Assembly: GCA_025463305.1 (NCBI GenBank)
Contig: JAOBWK010000105.1
Span: forward strand, 106,060-170,059
Source: Ilumatobacteraceae bacterium
Lineage (GTDB): Bacteria; Actinomycetota; Acidimicrobiia; Acidimicrobiales; Ilumatobacteraceae
Reading direction: 5' to 3'
DNA: 64,000 nt
Part shown: piece by piece, positions 32,847 to 40,810 of the stretch
Position numbering within the stretch: the stretch's first letter is position 1
How the letters are laid out: every line of letters begins with the position of its first letter
Position numbers and translations under genes: made by a program
The notes under the pieces: generated by a model
The model's database searches: none
What the model was told of the DNA's origin: nothing
What the model saw: the letters and a program-made list of their open reading frames with translations, nothing else

Positions 32847-35342
32847 TCAGGGCGCAGGGTCGCCGAGTGTGAAGGCCGTTGGGTCGATGACGAGGTGGCC
32901 GGTGAGATCGCGCAGTTGCTCGATCGTTTGTGTCGCTGCGAGGGTGCCGCCGGCCTGCCGGGACATGGTCACGGAGATGTCGGTGTTGGCGTCCCATTGG
33001 ACACCGACGGAGCAGGCGTCTGGGTCACATCCTGCGGTCTGGGAGTCGTCGACCACGGTGCGTCCGTTGATGGTCCAGCGTTGTCGGTCGGCGAGCCAGT
33101 CAGCCTTGAGCCATTGGTCGCCGGGCCGGATGATGAGCTGCAGTGAGGTTCCGTCACCTGTGGTGGAGCGGTAGGTGACCATCCCGTAGAACTGTCGGCC
33201 TTGCGGGAAGTAGATCGCCGACTCAAGGGCGAATCCGTTGGGTGGTGCGTCGAGGATGAGGGGTGTGAAGTTGTAGGGGGTGCCGAGCACGTTCGTCGTT
33301 GTGGTTGTGGTCGCGCCTGGTGTGGGTGAGCCGTCTGCTGGTGCGGTGAGGCTGGGTGGGTTGGTGCTCGTTGTGTCGGTGACCGGACGGAGGAAGCCGC
33401 CGCGGGCGGCGCTGCCATCGCCTGGCGCTCCGTTGACGCCGACTGACTGGACGTCGTCGGGAATGGTGAACAGCGCCCAGGTGCGGCCTGCCTCGGTGAC
33501 CGTGGTTGGGGTGAGCGATGTTGTCCCCGTCGTGTAGTTCGGGAGGGAGGTGGCGCTGTCGATGACTGCGACGAGGTACCAGTGCCCGTCCAGCACGACG
33601 CTCGTGACGGTCAGTGGCGGCACGCCCGCATCGGTGTTGACGGTGTAGGTCCGGCACCGGCGCAGATCGCCGAGCACGACACATTGAACGGCTGGTGAGA
33701 TCGCGTCCGTGCCGCGCTGCTCGATGGTCACTGGGCCGACCGTTGCCGAGGCGAGGACATCGAGGCCGCTGTCGAGGTCCGTCGATGCAGCCACCTGCGC
33801 TGCGAGTTGCGACGGCTTGACTGGCCCGATAGCGGTGAGCAGCGCCGCATCGAGATCGTGGCTGAGGTTGACCAGGCCGATGACCGCACCGAACGGGCTG
33901 AGCGCCACGGTGCCGGGGCCGGTGCCGGGCAAGCATCTGTCGCAGACCACCATGCCTGTCGCGTCCCTCACGCCGCCGTAGATGACCGCAGCCGGTGAGA
34001 GCGCTGCGAACGAGTCACCGATCGTGACCCGCATCGGGCCTGAACCGTTCCCACCGAGTGCGAGGTCCGCGGCTGTCCGGGCCAGCACGTATGAGGTCAC
34101 CGCGTGGGTCTCGCCGAGGTGGTGGGCCGACTCGGAGATCAACGGGGTGGTGCTCGACGCCGGGTCAAACCCGTCCTGAGGGTCGGCACGCCAACGCAAC
34201 CCGTCGAGCAACTTGTTCACGTCGCCGGCCGCCATGCCGTGCGATTCTGCGGTGATGATGCTCCCGTTCTCCTCCCACGTCAGCTGCGGATCGCCGGAAC
34301 CGCTCGCGCCGACGGCAGCCTGCAGCCCTCGGACGGTTGCCGTGTGCGGGTCGTTGGCCGGGTCGTATCCGGTCGTCGGCGAGATCGTCAGCAGCAAACC
34401 ATGATCGAGGCGCGTCCCGTCAGCGGTCAACGTGCCGAACAGCTGCTGGGTCGCCGGCTGGGTCAATGTCCCCGTGGTCTGGGTGACGTCCCAGATCTGC
34501 AGTCCGTCCGGCAGAGACCCGGTGAGCCCAAGGGACTGCGGGTCGTCGTTGACCGGCGCCCCGTCGGCCGGCACGTACAGGACGACCTCCACCGTGGTCA
34601 GCGCGGCGAGGTCCGCGGCCGGGTCGACCGCACCGTCGTGCAGGTCGCCGATCACGATCCCAGGCGGGGCTGTGCTCGACGCATCCCCACCGGTGATCAC
34701 ACGACCGGCGGAGGGAAGCGTCAGCGCAGTGACTGATCGCGCTCGCATCGGTTGCTCGGCAGCGAAGCCGGTGCACTCGGCGGCGGCGTCATCGACGCTG
34801 CACGCGACCGAGTAGCCGAGATCCGTGACGAGACGGACCGTGCTACTCGTCGGCTGCACTGCGGTGACGTCACCGACCAGTCCAGTGGCGTCGACCACGG
34901 CCATACCGACGTGAACGCCGTCGTTGTCGCCACGATCGATCTCGACACTGGTGCCCGACCCAACCGACGGTTCCGTCACGGTCGCCGGGATCGTCGGGTA
35001 GTTCGCCTCCAACCCTGTGGGTGTCGTCGGGGGCGCCACGATCGTCGACGTTGCGCCGCCCGTGGTGAACGTCGGGATTGCCGTCGGCGTCACTGAAGTC
35101 GCGGTGGGCTCGGCCGGAGCCGTGGTGGTCGTTTGCCTTGCTCTGCTTCCGACGCCAATCGCGACGACGGCCGCCAACGAGGCCAGCACGGTCACGCCGA
35201 TTGCCGGGAGCAGCCATCGGGCACGGTGGGTGGTCCGGACGCGTAGCGGCGCCGGGACGCGGACATCGTCCGGGCGCGGTGCGACGGCGGTGATGTCCGC
35301 GATCACGGAACGGATCGCGTCGTCGAGCTGATCGTGGATCAC
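32847..35342 (-). CDS. Module II: putative anti-sigma membrane protein with MreC-like outer domain
   Basis: An 831-residue single-pass protein: cytosolic residues 1-41, transmembrane helix ~42-64, Thr/Pro stalk to ~110. Residues ~131-185 match the core of MreC, the rod-shape scaffold: 'IDRGDNDGVHVGMAVVDATG' followed by 'LVGDVTAVQPTSSTVRLVTD'. The large remainder (~200-831) contains beta-rich segments and two Thr/Pro linkers that I cannot assign. The ATG overlaps the sigma gene stop (ATGA). MreC itself is about 300 residues and lies in an mre operon, which this does not. The likely role is membrane-bound control of its sigma factor, with the outer part sensing the cell wall or its synthesis complex. 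Confidence 0.78.
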   Translation of the reverse strand: MIHDQLDDAIRSVIADITAVAPRPDDVRVPAPLRVRTTHRARWLLPAIGVTVLASLAAVVAIGVGSRARQTTTTAPAEPTATSVTPTAIPTFTTGGATSTIVAPPTTPTGLEANYPTIPATVTEPSVGSGTSVEIDRGDNDGVHVGMAVVDATGLVGDVTAVQPTSSTVRLVTDLGYSVACSVDDAAAECTGFAAEQPMRARSVTALTLPSAGRVITGGDASSTAPPGIVIGDLHDGAVDPAADLAALTTVEVVLYVPADGAPVNDDPQSLGLTGSLPDGLQIWDVTQTTGTLTQPATQQLFGTLTADGTRLDHGLLLTISPTTGYDPANDPHTATVRGLQAAVGASGSGDPQLTWEENGSIITAESHGMAAGDVNKLLDGLRWRADPQDGFDPASSTTPLISESAHHLGETHAVTSYVLARTAADLALGGNGSGPMRVTIGDSFAALSPAAVIYGGVRDATGMVVCDRCLPGTGPGTVALSPFGAVIGLVNLSHDLDAALLTAIGPVKPSQLAAQVAASTDLDSGLDVLASATVGPVTIEQRGTDAISPAVQCVVLGDLRRCRTYTVNTDAGVPPLTVTSVVLDGHWYLVAVIDSATSLPNYTTGTTSLTPTTVTEAGRTWALFTIPDDVQSVGVNGAPGDGSAARGGFLRPVTDTTSTNPPSLTAPADGSPTPGATTTTTTNVLGTPYNFTPLILDAPPNGFALESAIYFPQGRQFYGMVTYRSTTGDGTSLQLIIRPGDQWLKADWLADRQRWTINGRTVVDDSQTAGCDPDACSVGVQWDANTDISVTMSRQAGGTLAATQTIEQLRDLTGHLVIDPTAFTLGDPAP

Positions 35343-35812
35343 AAGACCCTCCTCAAATGGTGGCGCGCCGCCTCAAGGTGGCGGTGCACGGTGCCCGGCG
35401 CAACGTCGAGCAGATCGGCGATCTCGCGTTCGGTCATGTCCCCCCAGTAGGCGAGGTACACGACCGCACGCTGGACCACGCTCAGTCGTGCGACGGCCCG
35501 GCGGACGTCGATGAAGGTGTCCGGTGCGTCAGCGTGCGTCGGGCCGATCGCAGCAAGGTCACGCGCCCATCGTCGGGTCCGCGTCCGGCGCAGATCGCTC
35601 GCCTGGTTCGCGACCGCCCGGAACAGATACGCCCGCGGCTGGTCGACCGTGCCGGCCACGACGAACCGTTCGCTCCGCAGCATCGCCTCAGAGACGATGT
35701 CACCGGCGTCAGCTGGACCGACCAACATCGTCGCGAAACGGAGCAGCTCCGCGGCATACATGCGCCACAACGTCTCCGGCGTCACCGGCGCAGGGTTGTC
35801 GATCTCAGACAT
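35339..35812 (-). CDS. Module II: ECF RNA polymerase sigma factor
   Basis: A 157-residue ECF sigma factor. Region 2 is 'DAGDIVSEAMLRSERFVVAG' with 'PRAYLFRAVANQASDLRR'; region 4 is 'LSVVQRAVVYLAYWGDMTER' with 'LLDVAPGTVHRHLEAARHHL'. It is complete and starts at ATG 35812. The coupled downstream gene encodes the MreC-like membrane protein. A related intergenic repeat lies about 73 bp upstream of its start, as for modules III and V. Confidence 0.88.
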   Translation of the reverse strand: MSEIDNPAPVTPETLWRMYAAELLRFATMLVGPADAGDIVSEAMLRSERFVVAGTVDQPRAYLFRAVANQASDLRRTRTRRWARDLAAIGPTHADAPDTFIDVRRAVARLSVVQRAVVYLAYWGDMTEREIADLLDVAPGTVHRHLEAARHHLRRVL

Positions 35813-35885
35813 TCAACTCTCTGACGCCGCCGACCCCGTCCCTGCGCGAGCCACACTAAGAAAATCTCGCGATGTTGTATTCGTT

Positions 35886-35992
35886 GCACTGCTCCCTACC
35901 GCCAGTGACGGGACACGCCGAGGAGCCGATCGGTGCTCCTCGCTCGCTTGGTCGAACGCGATGTTCTGCGCTGTGCCTTATGTGCTGGCTCC
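35886..35992. repeat. Island repeat, copy A (two half-elements)
   Basis: Half-elements at 35886-35916 (CACTGCTCCCTACCGCC core) and 35963-35992 (TTCTGCGCTGTGCC core). They resemble copies B (39438-39494), C (43068-43122) and D (44943-45051). This copy is 73 bp upstream of the module II sigma start, and an AAATCTCG lies between as in copy D. Confidence 0.6.
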
Positions 35993-36075
35993 GCAAGACC
36001 CCGGCTCATCATTCTGGTTGCCTGTTCCGCGTTGTCGGGCCGGTCACGCTCGGTGAGCCCACGAGCGTCACTGGG

Positions 36076-36177
36076 ATGCGGTTGACCGCTGAGGATCGGC
36101 TTGACATCCAAGAGCTGATCGCACTGCATGGTCATCTCGCCGACGACCTCATCCCGAGGATCGCGCACTGCTGCTGA
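36076..36177 (+). pseudogene. SnoaL-like gene remnant
   Basis: A 33-codon frame starts with 'MRLTAEDRLDIQELIALHGH', the standard beginning of a SnoaL/NTF2-fold protein, then loses similarity after 'LADD' and stops. The family normally needs about 130 residues, so this is a decayed fragment between sigma modules II and III. Confidence 0.5.
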
Positions 36178-36275
36178 CCACCGACGCGGTCGGTGCCCAC
36201 GTTGCGCGCGGCGGGTCTGAAGGTCGCTGCCCTGAGCTGCGTCCCGGGCGGTGTCGAGGCTGCCGCGGAGTCGTT

Positions 36276-38822
36276 TCAGGATTTGTCTGGGTCGGCGTTG
36301 AGGTCGGGGGCGGCGCCGGGGCGGGTGCAGCCGATGCTGAGGATGGTTCCGCGAGAGTTGTCGCCGGTGAGGAGGCTTGTCAGTTGGTCGATGTGGTAGG
36401 TGCCGGTGCCGTCAGCGACTGCGATCGTGATCGTGTTGCCGTTGTCGTTGATGAGGATCGGCAGTTGCGGCAGATCGAACGGTCGGTGTTGTGAAATGCC
36501 ATCGCTGCCGATCGTGAGCATGCGCGCGTTGCTGGACACGGTGGTGACGCCGATGTCGAGCGCTGTGTAGCTGAGTGTGCTTCCGGAGCGCAGGATCGAC
36601 GTGACCAGATCCGTGCGGGCGCTGGTCTCGGCGGGCGCCGATGACCATTGTTCGGTGTCGAGGTCGAGGATGTAGATCTTCGCGGGGTTGGCGAACTCTG
36701 ATGGTGGTCCTTGTTCGATGGCTGCGGCCACTGCCCCGGCGGTGGCGAACGTGATCGCATCGAAGGCGGAGGTGCCTTGCGGCGTGGCGATGGTGCGGTG
36801 ACCTCCGTCCGCGAGCGTGAAGATGTCGATCTGGTCGCCGTTGGCGGTCGAGGCGCTGACCGCGACGCGGGAGCCGTCGGCGGCGATGGCGAGGTGAGTG
36901 GCGTCGGCAACGGTGCCGATCATGGTCCATGTCGCGCCGTGATCGGATGTGACGACGATGTCGTCTGGTCCCTTGCGGTCGATCGTCGCGGCGATCGTTG
37001 ATCCGTCAGTGGAGACCGCAGCAAGACCGATGATCGGGTCGGTGGGTGCCGCTGAGGGGTTGTCGTTGACGCCGATCGTGGGTGTGCGCGTCGCGAGGGC
37101 GGTCGAGATGATGGTGAGGCTCGTGCCGGCGATCGGTCCGGGGATCGCGTCGCCTTCGATGTCCGTGCAGGGAAGGAGGTACGCGGCGTCGGCGGCCGTT
37201 GGGTCAGTGGGCGAGATCGTCGGCGCCCCGACCGGGCTCGGTACCGACGAGTTCGTCGGGGAGGTCGACGCTGTGATGGGCGCGGACGGCGTCGACGTCG
37301 CCGCAGTAGTTGGGAGGGTGGCGATGGACGTCTCCGCGGCGGCGGTGACGGGTGGGTGGTAGATGATCCCGTCGTTGAGTGCTCCGACCGTCGAGATCGG
37401 GCCGCCGCCCCAGGCGAGCATCTCGCTTCCGGTCCACACGATGACAGGCCCGAACCGTGCGGTCAGACCTCCGCCGGTGAATGTGCGCCACATGGCCGTG
37501 GTCGGGTCGAATGCTGTGCCGGTCTGGCCGCCGTCCCATCCCAACACTTCACGCTCGTCCCAGACGCCGTGGGAGTTGAACGCAGCGCCAGCAGGCATCG
37601 ACGCGAATAGCGTGCCGACGATGCCACCGTCTCGATCGACGAGCGTCGATTGACGTGCTCCGATGATGACGGCCGCCGAGGGGCCGCCGGGAGTGCCGGC
37701 CAGGAGGGTGGACTCGACCGTGCCGGTGATCGTCCACGTGTCGGCCGCAGGGTCGTACGCGGCGAGCTGGGTCTTGCCCGCTTCTGGCGTGACCGTCGTT
37801 CGAGGGGATGTGTCGGACGCACCGGTCTGGTCCGGTGATGACGCCGGCTCGGTCGGTGCTGGTGCGGTCGTCGCGCCGATGCCGCCGTCGGCCGGTTGCA
37901 GGATGGTGAGCGCCCTCGATCCGGTCCAGACCAGTTGCTGCAGCGGTGGCTGCAGGCGGCCTGGTGCGTCGGCGATCGGTCTCCACGTGTTGGTCGTCGG
38001 GTTGTAGGCGGCGCCGGTTGCGATGGTGTTGACACCGCCGACAGCGATCGCCTCGGTGCCTGTCCAGACCATCGACAAGGGCTGTGCAGCGGCGGTCAAC
38101 GGCGGTGTCGGCAGCTGCCGCCAGGTGTTCGTTGTCGGGTTGTATGCAGCTGCAAGGTCAGGGAGTGCCCCGGTCTCGTTGGTGACGACGACGATCATCT
38201 CGGTGCCGGTCCAGACGGCCGCGGAGCTCAGGCCCCCGGGAATCGGCGCCGCCGGGACAACGCGCCACGTCATGGTCGCCGGATCGAACGCTGCACCATC
38301 GGACATCACCGTGACGCCAGCGTCATTCCGGCCTTGCACGATCGTGTCAGGCGTCTGATGCGTGGATGTCTGGTAGCCGCCCCAGATGATCATCTCCGAT
38401 CCGGTCCACACCGAGGCCGGCTCGGCGCGGCCCCCGATCGGTGCCGCGGGCATGATCGTGGTCGACTCGGTCCCTGGCGACGAGGTCCCGGCCTGCGAGG
38501 CAGCCGTCGTGTCGACCGTCGACGGTGGCACTGCCGTTGCAGCCGTCGCGACCGATGTGTTGGCATCCGACGATGTCGCGGGGGCGACGGTCCGCCGGTC
38601 GCTTCCGGTGTGGCGAGCGAACAGCACTGCGGTGGCACCGGCCAGCAGGACCAACGTCGCAGCGATCGCGACGATGTGTGGACGGCGCGCCCGAAATGTC
38701 GGGCCGGACGCGTGCTGGACCAGCCGCGCACGGAACTCGTTGACGTCGTCAACCCGCACACCGTCGCCCAAACGTTGCAACGACGCCGTGATCCGTTCGT
38801 CGATCTCTGTGTCATCGATCAT
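36276..38822 (-). CDS. Module III: putative anti-sigma membrane protein with Kelch and beta-propeller outer domains
   Basis: An 848-residue single-pass protein: cytosolic ~1-47, transmembrane helix ~48-69, Thr/Ala-rich stalk to ~120. Residues ~125-490 contain Kelch-type repeats with 'WTGSEMIIWGG', 'AAYNPTTNTWR' and 'WTGTEAIAVGG' units, predicting a beta-propeller. After a second stalk, ~560-840 holds a second propeller-like region with 'VTSDHGATWTMIG'. It overlaps the preceding sigma gene by 11 bases. N-terminal 'LQRLGDGVRVDDVNEFRARL' could be the sigma-binding part. Propellers usually bind glycans or proteins, so a ligand-sensing role is inferred. Confidence 0.8.
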   Translation of the reverse strand: MIDDTEIDERITASLQRLGDGVRVDDVNEFRARLVQHASGPTFRARRPHIVAIAATLVLLAGATAVLFARHTGSDRRTVAPATSSDANTSVATAATAVPPSTVDTTAASQAGTSSPGTESTTIMPAAPIGGRAEPASVWTGSEMIIWGGYQTSTHQTPDTIVQGRNDAGVTVMSDGAAFDPATMTWRVVPAAPIPGGLSSAAVWTGTEMIVVVTNETGALPDLAAAYNPTTNTWRQLPTPPLTAAAQPLSMVWTGTEAIAVGGVNTIATGAAYNPTTNTWRPIADAPGRLQPPLQQLVWTGSRALTILQPADGGIGATTAPAPTEPASSPDQTGASDTSPRTTVTPEAGKTQLAAYDPAADTWTITGTVESTLLAGTPGGPSAAVIIGARQSTLVDRDGGIVGTLFASMPAGAAFNSHGVWDEREVLGWDGGQTGTAFDPTTAMWRTFTGGGLTARFGPVIVWTGSEMLAWGGGPISTVGALNDGIIYHPPVTAAAETSIATLPTTAATSTPSAPITASTSPTNSSVPSPVGAPTISPTDPTAADAAYLLPCTDIEGDAIPGPIAGTSLTIISTALATRTPTIGVNDNPSAAPTDPIIGLAAVSTDGSTIAATIDRKGPDDIVVTSDHGATWTMIGTVADATHLAIAADGSRVAVSASTANGDQIDIFTLADGGHRTIATPQGTSAFDAITFATAGAVAAAIEQGPPSEFANPAKIYILDLDTEQWSSAPAETSARTDLVTSILRSGSTLSYTALDIGVTTVSSNARMLTIGSDGISQHRPFDLPQLPILINDNGNTITIAVADGTGTYHIDQLTSLLTGDNSRGTILSIGCTRPGAAPDLNADPDKS

Positions 38823-39351
38823 CGACGTACACCTCCTTCAACACCGCTCGAGCGCGGCTCAGCAGCGACTTGACGGTGCCGGGCCGACACCCCAGCGCGG
38901 TCGCGATCTCGACCTCAGACAGCCCGGCGTCATAACGCAGCACGACCGCAGCGCGCTGTTTGGCCGACAGGCCAGCCAGCGCGTCGGTGAACGCGATCAC
39001 GTCGGTGTCGTTCCACACCGACTCGCTCTGAACGCGAGCCGCGTACCGCCGTTCGACGACCACACGGCGCAGCCACGAGTTGCAGCGACTCATCAACGCC
39101 CGACGCAGATACGCCTGCGGATCTCGGATCGACCCCCAACGCCGCAGCACCTCGAGGAACGCATCCTGCACGATCTCCTCCGCCACAGCACTCGACCCAG
39201 TCGTGAGCGCCACGATCCGCACCGACCGGCGGTACTGCGCGTCGTACAGCTCGAGAATGGCATGATCGACAGCGACCACCCCCGCCACCCCCATCCGCTG
39301 CGCGCCCACATCATCTAGGCGCCCAACCGCCTCGAACGGTTCCATCCTCAT
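38812..39351 (-). CDS. Module III: ECF RNA polymerase sigma factor
   Basis: A 179-residue ECF sigma factor of the SigE-like type. Region 2: 'AVAEEIVQDAFLEVLRRWGS' with 'QAYLRRALMSRCNSWLRR'. Region 4: 'LSAKQRAAVVLRYDAGLSEV' with 'ALGCRPGTVKSLLSRARAVL'. ATG 39351 is used; ATG 39345 is equally possible, and the first ~25 residues are not conserved. The partner gene starts within its last codons. Copy B of the island repeat begins 87 bp upstream. Confidence 0.88.
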   Translation of the reverse strand: MRMEPFEAVGRLDDVGAQRMGVAGVVAVDHAILELYDAQYRRSVRIVALTTGSSAVAEEIVQDAFLEVLRRWGSIRDPQAYLRRALMSRCNSWLRRVVVERRYAARVQSESVWNDTDVIAFTDALAGLSAKQRAAVVLRYDAGLSEVEIATALGCRPGTVKSLLSRARAVLKEVYVDDR

Positions 39352-39437
39352 TCAGGTTGTCAGAACTGCGCACCACCCCCACGAAAACCGCGGGCTCGCC
39401 ACTTCCGCCCGAAAGAGTGCGGCACAGAGCAGCTGAT

Positions 39438-39494
39438 CTGCGGCGTCCCCTACCGCCGGTTCCGTCGCCGTCGTTATGCGCTCTCAGCGGTGGC
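39438..39494. repeat. Island repeat, copy B
   Basis: A ~57-bp element with CGTCCCCTACCGCCGGTTCC and a following TTATGCGCTCTCAGCGG. It is nearly the same as copy C and shares the CCTACCGCC core with copy A. It lies between the divergent module III sigma gene and the lipoprotein gene, 87 bp upstream of the sigma start. Confidence 0.6.
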
Positions 39495-39562
39495 GAGCCA
39501 AGTAGCGAAGCTCGGCTGTTCGGGTCGGGAACTGAAATGCGTCCAACTAGCGTCAAAGGCAC

Positions 39563-40111
39563 ATGCGTCGTAGTGGTTGGATCGTCCTTGCTTGTCTGGC
39601 CACTGCATGTAGCTCTGGGGCTGGAGAGTCGGTCTCGGCGACGACCACGACCAACACGACACTGCGGGCGACGACTAACTCAAAGGCGGCGGCCGCGACA
39701 ACGCCGGTACCCACCACCGACACGATTGCCCGCTGCTCCGCCAACAACGACGCACTCAGCGCTGCCAAGACATTCGTGGCTGCAGCGGAAGCGGGCGACA
39801 AATCCGCGATCACACGGTGCAAATATCCCGCAACGCCCCTCGGCGGAAACCTCATCGCACAGGTTGCCCAAGGTGGATGGCTCCTCGACCAAGCCGGCCC
39901 CGTTCAAGCGAACTCGTATCTGAAGATCGGACCCGACTCGGTCGGCTTCGACTTCCCGCTCCCTCCCGAAACAAGGGGCACCATGACCGGCGGTGACGGT
40001 CAACCGATCTCGCTCGGACCCGACCTTGAGGGCGGCATGCAGATCGCGGTAACGAAAGAGCCCGACGGACGGTGGTACGTGACGGACCTTCTCTTCTACA
40101 CCAGCGGATAG
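39563..40111 (+). CDS. Small putative lipoprotein of the island
   Basis: A 182-residue exported protein. The N-terminus 'MRRSGWIVLACLATACSSG' looks like a lipoprotein signal ending at Cys16. A Thr/Ala-rich stalk follows (~20-55), then a small domain: 'LSAAKTFVAAAEAGDKSAIT' and 'PDGRWYVTDLLFYTSG' at the end, recalling NTF2/DUF4878-like extracytoplasmic domains. No named family is certain. It lies between modules III and IV and is divergent from module III, with repeat copy B in the shared upstream region. Confidence 0.78.
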   Translation: MRRSGWIVLACLATACSSGAGESVSATTTTNTTLRATTNSKAAAATTPVPTTDTIARCSANNDALSAAKTFVAAAEAGDKSAITRCKYPATPLGGNLIAQVAQGGWLLDQAGPVQANSYLKIGPDSVGFDFPLPPETRGTMTGGDGQPISLGPDLEGGMQIAVTKEPDGRWYVTDLLFYTSG

Positions 40112-40228
40112 TCGGCCCAAGCCAAGACCGAGCGCTGCGGCAGCGCCGAGCGGCAGTTCGGGGCTAGTAGATCCGGCCGGACCACGACGGTTCAGCGTGT
40201 CAGGTCGATCCAGTCACATCGAGGATCT

Positions 40229-40271
40229 GACAGAAATCCACGATCGGCTGGGGGTCAGAGGGATTTCTGTC
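40229..40271. promoter_or_regulatory. Perfect 11-bp inverted repeat upstream of sigma module IV
   Basis: GACAGAAATCC (40229-40239) and GGATTTCTGTC (40261-40271) are exact complements across a 21-bp spacer. They lie between the lipoprotein gene and the module IV sigma gene, ending 38 bp before its start. It could be a hairpin terminator or an operator for regulator binding. Confidence 0.55.
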
Positions 40272-40309
40272 CGGCTGAAACGATTCATGCGAGGGATGCT
40301 CTATCGAAG

Positions 40310-40810
40310 ATGATGCCGCCCTCAACGCCACCGAGCGAACGATCTGCAGCACCGAGGTCGTTTGATGATTTCGCTGCCGATGATGGCGAGCGCCTCGGCA
40401 GGGTGCTGGTAGCGCAGTTCGGGGTTGATGTCGGTCGTGACCTGTGCGCTGATGCGATGGCCTATGCCTGGGCGAACTGGAGCGCCGTCGGCGCGATGGC
40501 CAATCCGACGGGCTATCTGTACCGCGTCGCCAGGTCATCGTTTCGCTGGCATAGACGGTGGCGGCATCACGTGGTGTTTCCGAACGAACTGCCCGTCGGT
40601 GAGCATCACGATTCCAGCAACGACATCTTTCAATCGCTGAAAGCTCTGACTGAAACTCAACGTGTGTGCGTAGTGCTGGTGCACGCTCACTCCAGCTCGT
40701 ACGCCGAAGTCGCCGAGGTTCTCGGAATCTCGCAGGACGCCGTTCGGAACCATGTGCACCGAGGTCTTCAGCGACTTCGCAAGGTCCTCAAGGAGGAATC
40801 CGAATCATGA
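40310..40810 (+). CDS. Module IV: ECF-like RNA polymerase sigma factor
   Basis: A 166-residue sigma factor. Region 2 is divergent ('SFDDFAADDGERLGRVLVAQ', 'LCADAMAYAWANW', 'PTGYLYRVARS') while region 4 is standard ('LTETQRVCVVLVHAHSSSYA', 'VLGISQDAVRNHVHRGLQRL'). The acidic -10-recognition segment is poor, so its target promoters may be unusual. It is the closest relative in this window of the broken gene at 48441-48851 (both have 'GRD..A.A..YAW.NWS'). Its stop overlaps the PASTA-domain partner (ATGA). Confidence 0.82.
   Translation: MMPPSTPPSERSAAPRSFDDFAADDGERLGRVLVAQFGVDVGRDLCADAMAYAWANWSAVGAMANPTGYLYRVARSSFRWHRRWRHHVVFPNELPVGEHHDSSNDIFQSLKALTETQRVCVVLVHAHSSSYAEVAEVLGISQDAVRNHVHRGLQRLRKVLKEESES

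Noticed and set aside
36178..36399. Plus-strand frame after the SnoaL remnant
   Set aside because: It overlaps the end of the Kelch-domain gene and shows no family similarity.
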